A stretch of 64,000 bases of DNA, taken from contig OV884009.1 in NCBI GenBank assembly GCA_930367205.1, forward strand, positions 122,272,639-122,336,638. Direction: 5' to 3'. The notes below the pieces were generated by a model, which had not been told where the DNA came from, made no database searches, and saw only the letters and a list, made by a program, of their open reading frames with translations. This DNA is from Acanthosoma haemorrhoidale (taxonomy: Eukaryota > Arthropoda > Insecta > Hemiptera > Acanthosomatidae). Both the position numbers and the translations under genes were made by a program. Shown piece after piece: positions 1 through 11,299 of this stretch (positions are counted from its first letter, which is position 1; every line of letters starts with the position of its first letter).

Positions 1-349
1 GTAGGTTCATTTAGGTCATGAATTTTCTAATGGAAATTTTCCAAATTAATTCTTATTTTAATATATCTGGAAAAACTAATTCAAAGTTTACTTATTTTGA
101 AAATAGTAATGTGAAAAGATTTTACACATATTACAGAGTAGTATGTTTACTCTCACTTTTATTGTCAACCCTTATGGTCACAATTTATTCTCTCGCATCT
201 TCTGAAATTTTGTTATAAACAATTTATAGAATACCTAGTTTGTAAAATTAGAACAAGTGAGGAATATTATATTACATTTTCATAGATTTAAGTGATAGAA
301 TAGAAAAATTGTAAAACTTATTATAAGTAAATTTTGTTTAGGGTAATAT

Positions 350-1480
350 TAATTTTTGGTAGGGAAAATGTATTTTTGATAGCAAAATAAGAGACAGGAG
401 AGACGATAGCGAGAGAAAAATGTGGAAAGATAAGAGGTAGGGGAAAGGCAAAAAGTGGGCGAGACAAGATATTTGGATTTCAATTGGGATCTGTAGGCTG
501 TAGGAGTTTGTGGAGCGGGAATGGTGGGTTCTATGGATAAAAGTGCTGATAACAAATCACTGATATGATTGTTTTTGTGCTTTGTATTGAAATATCTACC
601 GAAAACAAAATGATGTCTAATTGAGTTGATAAAATGAGGTAAATTGAGTTGGAAATGAGCTTGTCAAGTGGACCATACACTACTGCCATCGTGAGATGGA
701 AGGAAAATGTGTGGATTGAAACAGCGGTGCCTTGTAAGAAATCATGGGGTCGACATGATGGGAAAGGGTACTCTGTTTAGTAAACCTGGTACTGTGGGAT
801 TTTGGAGGATCTGTCAGCAGTCAGTCGTTTCAGTAATAAGTGCAACTTTATGTTTTTTTCATGTAGTAATGTTGTCAGTGTGTTTGTGTGATTTTGAACA
901 CCATTGGGCATTCCAAAGATGAATAGTTATTGCTTTGTGGGATGTCATAACCAATTATGGGAGGTTGAATTAAGTGGAAAACATGGTTTATAAGAGGTGA
1001 TGTGACTAGTTCTAAAACTAGTAAGAAATGAGGTAAGAATACAGGTGAGATCGGTTGAGTTTGAAGGGTGAGGAATTTGAAGTATATGAAGCTGAGATAC
1101 ATGCTGTGCCTGTGTGGCATGAGGATGAGGGGGGTCTAGGCCTTGGATTGTGTCTTGTGAACTGCCGACTAGATGTTGGAGTAAGGAATCAAGCCACTCT
1201 GGTTGGAACGCTTCTAGGTTTCACTGTTTGCTCCGTGCTGTGCCAGCCAAGATGTTATCAAGTCAGAGCAATAAACAAAGGCAGCCTGCCACTACGTATG
1301 TGAATGGCGTTCATGGTGGAGGTGGCTCTTAAGTCCTTGATAAGTTCCACAGCCCTGTAATTTATCTGACGGTCTTGCTGACACAAGTCACATACTGCAG
1401 GAGGTTGGCTAGGCTTATTGCTAATATCGCTCTTATGCCGATCACCACATTTCACACATCTAGATGAGTTTTAACGGTAT
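350..1480 (-). pseudogene. Jockey-like non-LTR retrotransposon relic (ORF1 end and endonuclease)
   Basis: Read on the minus strand, this stretch follows the same order as the better-preserved LINE copies at 1787-5640 and 21476-25788. A cysteine-rich zinc-knuckle piece (about 1460-1320; CDLCQQD resembles CVLCQQD of the intact ORF1) comes first. The hydrophobic C-terminus of ORF1 follows (about 1130-930), then the endonuclease start (about 926-820, VALITET preserved) and its middle (about 780-350, HDFLQGTAVSI against HDFLQSTAVSI). Stops and frameshifts are frequent and the RT is absent, so it is dead. It is more diverged than the other copies and may belong to an older subfamily. The alignment is by eye from translated frames; the ends are approximate. 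Confidence 0.6.
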
Positions 1481-1545
1481 GAGTTAATGTGATGACATAT
1501 TCCTCCCAGTGATGGTACTGCATTATGTCACGGGATGTTTTTTTA

Positions 1546-1781
1546 TATTAATTCTTATCCAGCGTATAACACACAGACATACATACTATGGTTTCATTAC
1601 ATTAATACGTATCTGCTGTATGGCACACAGACCTACATACTATGGTTTTATTACATTAATTCTTATCCAGCGTATAACACACAGACATACATACTATGGT
1701 TTTATTACATTAATTCTTATCCAGCGTATAACACACAGACCTTCATACTATGGTTTTATTACATTAATACGTATCTGCCAT
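1546..1781. repeat. 54-bp tandem minisatellite, about 4.3 copies
   Basis: The word ATTAAT followed by TCTTATCC or ACGTATCTG recurs at 1547, 1601, 1655, 1709 and 1763, an exact 54-bp period. Each unit also carries a CACACAGACNTACATACTATGG-type core split by a few substitutions. Because 54 is a multiple of three, several frames stay open across the array and give an 18-residue peptide repeat; I read this as a by-product and not a gene. Two unit variants alternate (TTCTTATCCAGCG and TACGTATCTGC). Confidence 0.9.
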
Positions 1782-1786
1782 AATAT

Positions 1787-4700
1787 TGTTTGAGTAGGCA
1801 ACTTGCGTGAGCTGGCCACGAGGGAGCCCTCAAGACGTGAATAAATCTCTTATTACATTTGTGTGGAAGCATACAAGTGAAATCGGACCGAGAAGTCGGC
1901 CATATTGGGACGCCTTACCATTAGCCGTTCACGGATCGGAGATCACGCCAAGCAATAGGCTCTCTGAGCCAGACGGTCTGGTGGCTCAGAGCCAAGACCC
2001 GTGACTCGCCACTGGAACAAGCTTGAATCCCACCGGCGCTAAGTACTTTTTTTTACTAACAAAAAACCGTTGTTATGAAAAAATAAGATTTTATCAACAA
2101 CTAATGTCTCAAAATAAAAAAAAAAGATCTAGGTCACTAGGTCCAACCCCGACACCATCGCCTGTAAAGCGAAAACCGAGACGTTCAAATAGGAACGTAC
2201 AAATAACCTCCTCTGCAGCTAGTTCCATGGAAGAGATACCTCCACAGGCCAGCACATCCAATAAAGAAACCGCCATAGAGTTGCCTTTCTTCACACCTAA
2301 CACCTTTGAGGCGTTGAAAAATATCCCAGCAAAAGAAATGGAACTCAACAAAATACTCACACAGCCCAAGCCGCCTGCTATATTTGTACGTAACATTAGC
2401 AACTTTAAATTACTATGCTCACAAATGAGCAAAATAGTAGGCATGGGAAAATATACGTGCCTAAATAGGTCACGGGACACTAAAATCTCTCCGGACACTC
2501 CCGATACTCATCCGGCAATTATCAAATATTTGGACGAAACCAATGCTGACTTTCACACCTATCAGCTGAAACAAGAACGCTCGCTCCGAGTAGTAATTAG
2601 AAATTAGCACCCGACCACACCAGCTGATGAATAGAAGATGAACTCTCTGCTCTCGGATTCAAAGTTCGCCAAATAACGAACGTGTTACGTGAGGATAGAC
2701 AACAAGAGGAAACAATAAAAACGGCGTTACCACTGTTCTTTGTCGATCTCGAGCGATCACCTGGAGTGGAGAAGATATATGAACTAACACACCTGTACTA
2801 CACAAGGGTACAAGTTTAAAAATCGTACCCAAAACGAGACATCGTCCAGTGTCATAACTGTCAGGCATATGGGCACACAAAATGTTACTGCCACCACCCT
2901 CCCAGATGTGTAAAGTGCAGTGGAAAGCACAAAAGCGAATTGTGCAAAAAGCCCCTGAAATCACCTGCGGTATGCGTTCTTCGGATCTCACCAGCCTTTT
3001 AACCTCATTCCTTACAGAGTTCAGAACCCTAATTACTCCTCTCATTTCCCTTCTTACAAATCTTGTCTCCTACCTTATCCACATTAAACAAAATCCATAA
3101 GTGGATTCTTCCGAATCCTTATCCATTCTCCTTTGGAATGTGAATGGTGTTCGCACCCACACTAACGAACTGACAGCACTACTCCACGACAAGAAGATCG
3201 ACGTAGCTCTCATTACTGAAACAAGACTTACGAGTAAACGACCATTTACGATTCGACAGTACCATACTTACCGAACTGATCACCCAGATGGAAGAGCTCA
3301 TGCAGGTACCGCTGTCATTGTTCATAACACCATTCCTCATCACACAGTTCCTTTGGTAGCACATGATTTCCTTCAGTCCACTGCAGTGTCAATCAGTACC
3401 TTCCCTCCCCCCCTCACTCTAGCATCAGTGTATTGCCCTCCCAATAAATCCATTTTCGATTCCCAATTCATCTCCTTTCTAGACTCCATAGGACATTGTT
3501 TCCTTGTGGGTGGAGACTTAAATGCGAAGCACCAACACTGGGGGTCAAGATCCACGAATACACGTGGACGTGCTTTTCTGTCTGCACTCACACGGAAACA
3601 TTGCTCCACGATCTCTCCTGGTAATGCCACCTATTGGCCATCAGATCCCAACCGAAATCCAGATCTCCTAGACTTCTTCTTCTACAATAGTTTAGGAACA
3701 CTAAACTATTCACTCAAGCACCTCGAAAACCTCTCCTCCGATCATAGCCCTTTATTATTAACCATTTCCCTAAGAACAATTCACAAACTACCTCCTCCTT
3801 AATTTATTTGGGGCCCGATCGATTGGGACCACTTCTGCCAGCTTCTTACAGGCTCCGTTGACCTCAAAGTGTCCCTTAAAACATCCCAAGACCTAGAGGA
3901 TGCAGTGCATTCATACTACTCTGGTCCAGAGGTCGGCTTGGGAGGCATCGTCACCCAAAAATCCACAATCATAATCGTTTACCTCAGCATCTCAAAGACC
4001 TAATCCAATCCAAACGCCGTTCCAGAACAGTATGGCAAAGATCCCGACATCCTGCTGATCGCCGCTCATACAATCAGTACTGCAGATTGGTAAAACGGCA
4101 ATTGGCGTCCTTCCGGTCCGATTCCTTCAATTACCACCTCTCCTCTCTTTCTGCCAGGGATAACTCCCTGTGGAATGTAACGAAAAAAATCCTAAAGTAT
4201 CATCCTGTTTCACACCCACTCCGTCGTGATGATGGGTCCTGGGTGGCTTCGGATGGGGATAGGTTGGAGGAATTAGCTCTGCATCTTACCCATACTTTCA
4301 AACCTCACCTTTCTCATCAAAACCATACTCATAGCACAACTGTAGAAGATTATCTCTTTTCACCTATACCTCTCTCACTTCCACCAAAAGCCGTTAATCC
4401 CTCTGAGGTCAAATACCTTCTGAAAAACTTACCTTACCGAAAATCCCCTGGATATGATCTTCTTACTCCTAAAATTCTCGAACAGCTTCCTCATAAAGCC
4501 TTCCTTCCTAACCTACATCTATAATTGCATTATCCGAACGACGCACTTTCCTCTCCTCTGGAAACCCTCCATTATTGTCCTATTCGCCAAACCCGGAAAA
4601 CAACCCAACGACGCCTTATCTTACCGTCCAATCAGCCCACTCCCTATCCTCTCAAAAATATTTGAGAAACTCCTCTTAAAACGTCTACTTCCGATTGTTG

Positions 4701-5640
4701 TTGATCGCATTTCCTCAGCCCTTGAAGCCAAACAGTATTGCACTGCTGCATTTCTGGACATAGCTCAAGCTTTTGACAGGGTTTGGCATGCAGGTTTGCT
4801 TTACAAGCTCAGAGGATATTTACCACAGACCCTATTCCTAATCCTACAGTCCTACCTTTCAAACTGCTTCTTCCAAGTTCGCTGTGGTTTAGAATATTTT
4901 AACTACTATCCCGTAAAAGCAGGAGTTCCACAGGGCAGCGTCCTGGGTCCCATCCTCTATAATCTATACACCGCTGATGTCACCTCTATCCCCAATACCA
5001 TTTTGGCAACATTTGCAGATGAAACTGAAGTCTTGTCATCCCAAAACCTTCAAAAACACCTTGGTGAGATCGAGTATTGGTGCAACCAATGGCGAATCAA
5101 GGTCAATGAAGCAAAATAGTCCCTCATAACCTTTACCCTCTGCCGCAAGTCCTGTCAGCTAGTCTTTTTCAATTCGACTCCTCTCCCCGTGTCTGAGACA
5201 GTAAGGTATTTAGGCTTCCATCTCGACAAAAGACTGACATGGAAGTCACACACGAGGCTAAAAAGACAAGAACTAAACAGACGCCTTGGACAACTGTACA
5301 TACTACTTCGAAGGACATCCCATCTCTCAATAGAAAATAAACTACTTATTTACAAAGTTATACCTAAGCCAATCTGGACATACGGAATAGAGCTATGGGG
5401 GACAGCAAAAAAGTCGAACATCAAGCGCATCCAATCCTTTCAATCAAAAGTCCTTAGAACAATAGTAAATGCCCCTTATTACGTCAGCAACAAAACCCTT
5501 CATAATGATCTTAATATACCCTACATTCTTGAACTCATCCCTTCCAAATTCATGAAATTCCATAGTAACCTATCCAATCACCCTAATCCCGTAGCACAGT
5601 CATTGTACTGCTTCACTCATCTCTATAATGTTTCTCCTTG
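1787..5640 (+). mobile_element. Jockey-clade LINE, copy A (defective, sense to Dot1)
   Basis: This non-LTR retrotransposon has a 5' untranslated region (about 1787-2100) similar to the reverse complement of 25500-25788. ORF1 (2104-3100) and ORF2 (3101-5641) follow. Homology starts near 1787. The right end stops at the last ORF2 codons, without the 3' untranslated region and hairpin tail seen in the antisense copy B. Loss of the 3' end while the 5' end is kept is the opposite of normal LINE truncation and points to a later deletion. Coding capacity is destroyed by an ORF1 deletion, frameshifts and an RT deletion. It lies upstream of the first Dot1 exon seen here and probably in a Dot1 intron. 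Confidence 0.85.
2104..3100 (+). pseudogene. LINE copy A ORF1 (Gag-like nucleic-acid-binding protein), broken
   Basis: The start ATG at 2104 gives a basic N-terminus (KKKRSRSLGP, then a KRKPRRSNR cluster) and a PAIFVRNISNFK motif, matching the 442-residue ORF1 of copy B. An in-frame stop comes at 2605-2607, just after the RSLRVVIRN motif of the PRE_C2HC-type domain. Further frameshifts follow to about 2960. The first zinc knuckles are readable near 2850-2950, but the third knuckle and the proline-rich linker are deleted: sequence jumps directly to the hydrophobic C-terminal segment (about 2985-3090). The reading frame ends in TAA at 3098-3100, directly abutting ORF2. The family role is RNA binding and RNP assembly; this copy cannot encode it. 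Confidence 0.8.
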
Positions 5641-5641
5641 A
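3101..5641 (+). pseudogene. LINE copy A ORF2 (endonuclease-reverse transcriptase), broken
   Basis: The apurinic-like endonuclease domain (3101-3802, 233 residues) keeps the LLWNVNG start, ITETRL, GGDLNAKH and SSDHSPLL motifs of the EEP fold. A stop near 3800 and frameshifts separate it from the RT. RT pieces are in 4087-4524 (KSPGYDLL), 4454-5119 (AFLDIAQAFDRVWH as motif A, PQGSVLGP as motif B) and 5189-5641 (IWTYGIELWG). Motif C reads FADE in place of FADD, so the second catalytic aspartate is changed. About 27 residues are missing between LLPIV and the VDRISS equivalent. No RNase H is visible, which fits the Jockey clade. Confidence 0.85.
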
Positions 5642-5919
5642 TTTGTCAATGAATTCCTAGTGCTAAGAAAAAATAAGGACGGTGGTGGAAAGGAAACTAA
5701 AAAGCATTGCCAAAATTAAGTTTGGATAGGTTACAGTGGAGATGGCTAGCCGAGGCAGATTTAATAGTTTTTTTGTGGTCGGTAGATTGACTATTGAGTA
5801 TTGAGGCTTTGCGTAAATACGAATTCCAAGATAAAACAATATTATGTAGATTTGACGAATTACATTTAATAATATTTGTGCTTACGCATTTATTTATAGT
5901 TCATTTAATTTTTTTACAG

Positions 5920-5994
5920 ATGGGTTTGTGAGGATTTCCCGGAGCTGAAGCTGCCATTAGAGAATAACATTCTTTCTGACTTTGATATTAAAAG
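5920..5994 (+). CDS. Dot1l: Dot1 exon: N-terminal helical region
   Basis: The exon follows TTTTTTACAG and ends AAAAG before GTAGTA. It encodes WVCEDFPELKLPLENN and then ILSDFDIK, which aligns with the human [24 protein letters not shown] segment near the start of DOT1L (shown only as family comparison). It begins with one base and ends with two bases of split codons; the last two complete an AGC serine with the next exon. This region is the helical N-terminal subdomain packing under the catalytic core. It is the first exon in the window. Confidence 0.93.
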
Positions 5995-8814
5995 GTAGTA
6001 TTTTAATCATTATTTTAATGAGATACATATATGTAGTCTGTAAATCATTAGTTTTCATGTGTTTTATGGTACATTAAGATTAAGACCTGCCACAGGGAAT
6101 ATAAAATAAAACTTGGTGGATTGGAATTGTTATTTTTATACTGTTAAGTATTTCAAGCAGTTATTTTAAACATTAAAAACGAGCTTTTGTTATTATAATT
6201 GTCTTAAGTCGTAATGATAATTATTAATTAATAGTCAGGACGTGGAAATCTTTACTTTGACACTCTACTCAAACTTAATGAAAAGTACCGTTCTCTTTTT
6301 AATATCATATAATATATAATTTAATAATAATCATAAAAATATTAATTAATTCATTAATGGCACTTACGTTTTATATAGATGGCTATATTTTAAATGTCTT
6401 CCTTGTATTATTAATTTAAGCACATTAGTATGTCCACATGCCCAATTGCATTTAGCAACCATGTGGATTATGATTCAGAAATTTTAAATTATAATATATT
6501 GAATTTTAAATAATACCTGTTTCAATAAAAATGGGGAAATATGATTAAATCAACATTTGATCTATTGAGGACAACAGAAATAGTGAGGCAACCGACCCTT
6601 GCAGCTGCTATTATACTTAAATTATTACAGTTATATTTAAAAAAATAGTAACTTTTATATAATAATAGTCATATTATCTAATAATTAACCTGAGAAATTC
6701 ATTTGTATAATAAAAGTGTTACGTTTTACGAACCAGAAATGTTTAATGTCAATCTTTTTTTTTTTTTTGCAATTAAAATAATAGTTTTCTTTCAAGTAAA
6801 TTCACATTTATTTTAATGGATAAAACGTTGACCTGAATATTATTTCGTAAATAGATAATGAAAAACTGAGAGGATGATTAGAAATTTATTTTCCAACATT
6901 TTTAATAAATGCTAGATAGAGCATGCGCGAAAGAAATTTAGTTACGCAGATACTGAGGACCGCATTCTATCAATTGATTTAAGTTCATAACAGCTCAAAT
7001 GTTTATATTATGGAAGTTGCCGGTCCGACTTATCGTCTAATTTTTTATTATCCCCTCTACTCTGGACTCAATGAAATCGATTGAACGCATGCAGTCATTT
7101 TAATGATTATTTAATAACAATAGATTTTTTTTTCTAATGAAAAAAGTACTGATAGGCTGTTAAATGAAGATTGTAAAGAAATAAAAAAACAATCGTTAAT
7201 AGAAATAGCGCATGTGGGATAGTGATAGGGATAGAGGCAAAATAAAAAGGTGCTTTACATTTCAAAAGGTCAAGTAGTACAAATTTTTTGATATATCGTA
7301 TAGGTCGGTGAGTATTCCGTGGTTATTGACCCCCTCCCCTCTTTAGGTGGCGTTCGCCGTGGCGTGCCAAGGACCTTTGCTTCTCTGAAATCTGGGACGT
7401 TTTCCGATCAGATGCTTTTACTGCTGCATCTTTGTGTATCGTACTGCAGGGTTCATCTTTCTCTCTGCTACTATTTTTCCTTTAGCTATTAGGTCTTCCG
7501 AACATCCTAAAACCGTCTCTCTCAATCCACCAGATGAAGAGACGGCTCGTCCCAGATGCCTGAACAAAGAATACCTTGAGGTCTTTGCTGTGTTTTCAAA
7601 TTATAGCTTCAAATAGCTGAAAGGTCTTCAGTCACTCTTCAAAGGGGTTAAAGTTACATTTTCTATCCCCTTTAGTACTAAGTAAAAAGGTTTTGTTGTG
7701 GAATCCTATGGGTTGGTAAGCCCCAAGCAAGTGTTACACAGCAAGTTTGTGTCAGTAAATGAAGACTGGGTGTACTTTTTTTTTTAAATCTCCTATTTAT
7801 TAATTTCTTTTAATTTATCACTGTAATTTAATGAGTTTTCCTTATTGTCTTCAATTTTTAAGACGCTTCATCTACTGGGTTGTTTTCAAATATTATTTTA
7901 TTACTTCATTGAAGTTTGTTTCCACTTTATTTATTTTTTCACCTGGTCTTCTCATGTTTCTTTTCTTAGCCAGAATTATTTTATTTCTACTTTATTATTA
8001 TTCATTGAGGACTTGGTACTAAAATAAAGTTTTTTTTATATCTATCTATTTAACATTGGGACATTTCCAGGATTTTTCTTGTTAAAGGGATAGCGCATTG
8101 TTCCAAAGAGAACTGTGCAATCGCCTTTGGTCTGTCCCAATATCGCCCTGTCACTTTGTATACTTCCATCTGAAACTTCAATTTAAGGTTTAAATTTCCT
8201 AAGTTTAAATTCAGAAGATATTTTAGACTTGAATTTGTGATTACTTTCCCCTGGTTAAGGACTTATTAATGAAGGTAATGCAAACACCTGGTTTTTACCA
8301 GTGTCCTCATTTGAAAACAGTGATTTTCTATCATTTTTTCTGTCTATACTTATTTATTTAAAACTCTTATTTTCGTTTTATATTATTCTACGTTCATTGA
8401 AGACAAAAAATTCATTACTATTAGTTTAGTGAAAATGTTAACTAAAGTTGTACCCGATTTTTGATTCTTTTCATATCTGTAAAAAATAAGAAAACACAAA
8501 CTAGTGACATTTCGCCACTCTTTTTTTATTAGATTGTATCTCGTAAAAAGAGAAAAGAATAAAAGTGAAGAAATGACTAAAAATTGTGTGGTATGCAAAT
8601 GTTTTATATGCTGTCCTTGGATGATTTTTCCATTTGAAATTTGCGAACAAAACTATAAACACTTATATTCAAAATAAATAAATATTCAAGTTCAACTTAT
8701 GAAGTCCCAGAAATATCATTTTGTTTTTAACCATAATAATATAATGGTAACCAGAGGAACATTCTCGGCGTAGGGCATTCCGTGCATGTTTTGTCATGTC
8801 TATTTAAAGAAAAA
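5995..8814. other. Dot1 intron, no gene seen; unclassified richer-G+C patch at 7030-7760
   Basis: The first kilobase is very A+T-rich with no coherent reading frame. From about 7030 to 7760 base composition shifts to higher G+C, and a 60-codon frame (7434-7616) opens, but I recognise no motif in it. The patch could be an old non-coding transposon. 7790-8814 is A+T-rich again with nothing recognisable. Confidence 0.5.
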
Positions 8815-9700
8815 GTTGCGGCCGATCAAATGATCGTATTCGTAAGTATTGTGGAAAAAATCTTTGGAACAGTTTATATGGGGGGAGGTAATTAGTTTAG
8901 GCTACAAGTAGTTGGAATTAAGTGGATCTGACGGGTTCTGTTTTCAATTTGATTTATATTGTGGCAAAGTACAATATGCACGGGATATGAATGTAGGCCT
9001 GGGTACTCAACAATGTTGACTGCAGTTGACGAGATTTACAGTCATGAAATTTTTTTCGATAATTTCTTCACATCCAACGAATTGCTTTCTGAACTTACTA
9101 CGTCTGTATTTAGAGCCTCTATAATAACAAGCCAGAGGAAGTTGTTTTCTTGGACAAAACCTGTTTTTATTTGTTCGTTTGATGGGCAACAATATCGCCA
9201 CGATAGCTACTAATTATGAAATTATCGAGCCATTATGTAGAGCCGTTTTTCTAAAAGTCCGAAAAACCCAATGTTTTCAAAAATTACAGTTCATGTATGG
9301 GTGGATTTGATCACCACGATTAGTTGGCTTCAAAATATAAAATAAAAGTTGAGGTAAAAAATGATATTGGTGCCTATTTACTCGTATGCTGGATATGGCG
9401 ATTGTCAACGCACACATACTGTGTAATCAGTTTTGTGATAAAAAACAATTGAGCTGCTAGATTTCATTAGTGAAGTGGCTTTGTTTTATCTGAAGGTCCC
9501 TAGTATTCGGTTTTCACTTGGACAAGCTCTAACGCAATGAGATTCAATGGTATTGGCTATTTATTGGGAACAAGTGAAAAGCAAAGTAGATCCCAACAAT
9601 AGAGATGTATGTCCAAACCCAGGACGTTTTGTACCAACTGTGACGTCATACTCTTCCCACAATGTTTTTTTCATTGTCATTTCAAAAAATAATGTTAATT
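8815..9700 (+). pseudogene. piggyBac-family transposase relic
   Basis: Pieces in changing frames match the piggyBac transposase in order. Near 8936-8971 lies GFCFQFDLYCGK (the conserved F..Y.GK block), then IFFDNFFTSNELLSEL at about 9049-9096, which is the hallmark FFDNFFTS motif with one catalytic Asp. MYGWID-like and KWYWCLFTRMLDMAIVNA blocks follow (9295-9420; family form GGVD.HD, W..LF..LLDMA..NA). Last comes a cysteine-rich tail around 9630-9690 (FCTNCDVILFPQC) equivalent to the C-terminal zinc-binding domain. Frameshifts and stops break every block, so no protein can be made. Terminal repeats and TTAA duplications were not found. It lies in the sense direction inside the first Dot1 intron. 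Confidence 0.8.
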
Positions 9701-10007
9701 TTTAAAGTTTACAAGTTGTACTTTAATATTTATTTGTTTTAAATATCAGTGTGAATAATTTTTTTCATCATAGATTTTTAAATAAACCAATTTTGACGTT
9801 TCAGTTTTGATACCTTTATTTACCACTGTTCTCATCTGAGGACGGCCCTCTACGGGGCAGGGTAGTTTTTTTAGGTGATAAACTTTGATAAGTATTGAGA
9901 CCCTATCAAACACAAAACGAAGAGAAATTAATTTTTCTATGAAAAAATTAATTTAAAAGGTGATTATTTAATTCTTTCTTTTAATGCTTCACTGTAATTT
10001 GTTCCAG

Positions 10008-10071
10008 CTTTCCAAGCATGAAGAACCTTTGTGATCGTTTCAACAAGGCTATAGACAGCATGGTAGCTTTG
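10008..10071 (+). CDS. Dot1l: Dot1 exon: LCDRFNKAIDS helix
   Basis: The acceptor is GTTCCAG and the donor TTG/GTAAGC. The C at 10008 completes a serine codon split with the previous exon. The peptide reads SFPSMKNLCDRFNKAIDSM followed by VAL, aligning with the ESMQRLCDKYNRAIDSI helix of human DOT1L. The exon is 64 bases and ends in phase 0. The next exon is 25.5 kb away, the largest intron in the window. Confidence 0.93.
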
Positions 10072-10239
10072 GTAAGCAAATTAATTTTAAAGTTATTATA
10101 TGTTTTATTTATTTCGTACAAAACCTTGTGTAGTGTCAACTTCTTCACCAAGAATAAATGGAAGTTCCCCTATTCTCGGCCCAGATATTTATCTACCTAT
10201 GTTTTCTGTGTTTTAATAATAAAAACGCTAAGCGTCAGT

Positions 10240-10385
10240 TAAGAGAGGGGGAAACTAGTGCATGCAACAGCTGAAGCCCACTATGGGCATGGGTGACGCC
10301 CAGCCTCTGACCTGCCTATATAAGGGGCCAGATTTGGGGCATTTGAGACTCGAGGAACCCGGGACCAGAGGAACACAGCTCTCTC

Positions 10386-10442
<57 letters not shown>

Positions 10443-10534
10443 CTCTCTCTCTCTCTCTCTCTCATTCTCTCTCTCTCTCTCTCTCTCATTCTCTCTCTCT
10501 CTCTCATTCTCTCTCTCTCTCTCTCTCGCTCTCT

Positions 10535-10612
<78 letters not shown>

Positions 10613-10935
10613 CTCTCTCTCTCTCTCTCTCTCGCTCTCTCTCATCCTCTCTCTCTCTCTCCCTACCTCCCTCCCTCCCTCATTCCCAGTACTTACTTTT
10701 TCTCATTGTGGAATACATTTTATTACAGGTTCATAAACAAAAATGTCTGCCCACAAATTAGTATTTTACTATGTATACTCACTCACTAGCGCTTCGAACA
10801 GCCAACGCTGCTTTTATCCTACTCCGCCCTGACAGCATAATAAAGCAGAGCTGTTGAAAGCTCTATTGCGTACAACAAAATGATTTGTGGGCACACATTG
10901 TTGTTGATGAATAAAAAGTTAGCCCACAGCCAGCC
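10240..10935 (+). repeat. Possible solo LTR or fold-back element containing a CT microsatellite
   Basis: A G+C-rich block with CCTATATAAGGGGCC (a good TATA box, about 10313-10327) precedes the CT array. After the array comes an AATAAA signal (about 10839-10845). An imperfect inverted repeat links TGTCTGCCCACAAATTA (about 10743) with TGATTTGTGGGCACACA (about 10877). TATA plus polyadenylation signal suggests the U3-R part of an LTR, but no second copy or target duplication was found, so the class is uncertain. Confidence 0.3.
10379..10662. repeat. Interrupted (CT)n microsatellite
   Basis: This is nearly 290 bases of TC dinucleotides interrupted at intervals by CATT and a few CGCT variants, ending in a CCCT-rich tail to about 10681. 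Both strands therefore give long spurious Ser/Leu or Arg/Glu frames, which are not genes. The repeated spacing of the CATT interruptions suggests growth by slippage of larger blocks. Confidence 0.97.
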
Positions 10936-11040
10936 TACGCATCCTGTACAGGGGGGGGGGGCTAAATACAAAAAAGTGCAACATGTGCACCGACGCACGT
11001 GACCGTCTCGTCATAACCTGCAAATAAGTGTGCATGGGTC

Positions 11041-11280
11041 GTTGCTAGGTAACCGACGTCCCACACTGGCTCAAATAGACATCTTCCTAGGAATCAGGCG
11101 TCCTACGTCCCACAATGACTCAGGTATTTAACTGTTGCTAGGCAACCAGTGACCTGATGTTACTACGATACTACTGATGATAATCAACTGGCCTGCAATT
11201 ATTGAAGTACCTAATGCGCTGGACAACCGACATCGTGCAACGGCTTAAGTATTCGAGTTCATCTGTTGCTGGGTAAGTGA
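11041..11280. repeat. Degenerate ~46-bp tandem repeat with X-box-like palindromes
   Basis: Units start near 11041, 11085, 11134, 11218 and 11265. Each begins with a form of GTTGCTAGGTAACCGAC (GTTGCTAGGCAACC at 11134, GCTGGACAACC at 11218, GTTGCTGGGTAAG at 11265). Most continue with a CGTCCCACAATGRCTCAGGTATT-like stretch, broken by substitutions. The GTTGC-TAG-GCAAC core is an inverted repeat resembling an RFX X-box, one base shorter in the spacer. No coding potential is seen. Confidence 0.65.
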
Positions 11281-11299
11281 CGCACACTTAAATGAAACA

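Noticed and set aside
1509..1793. 94-codon frame with an 18-residue repeat, possibly a repetitive protein
   Set aside because: The period is that of the 54-bp DNA repeat and several frames are equally open.
10262..10789. 175-codon and 109-codon frames of Ser/Leu and Arg/Glu repeats
   Set aside because: They are translations of the CT microsatellite; no start context, splice signals or non-repetitive domain.
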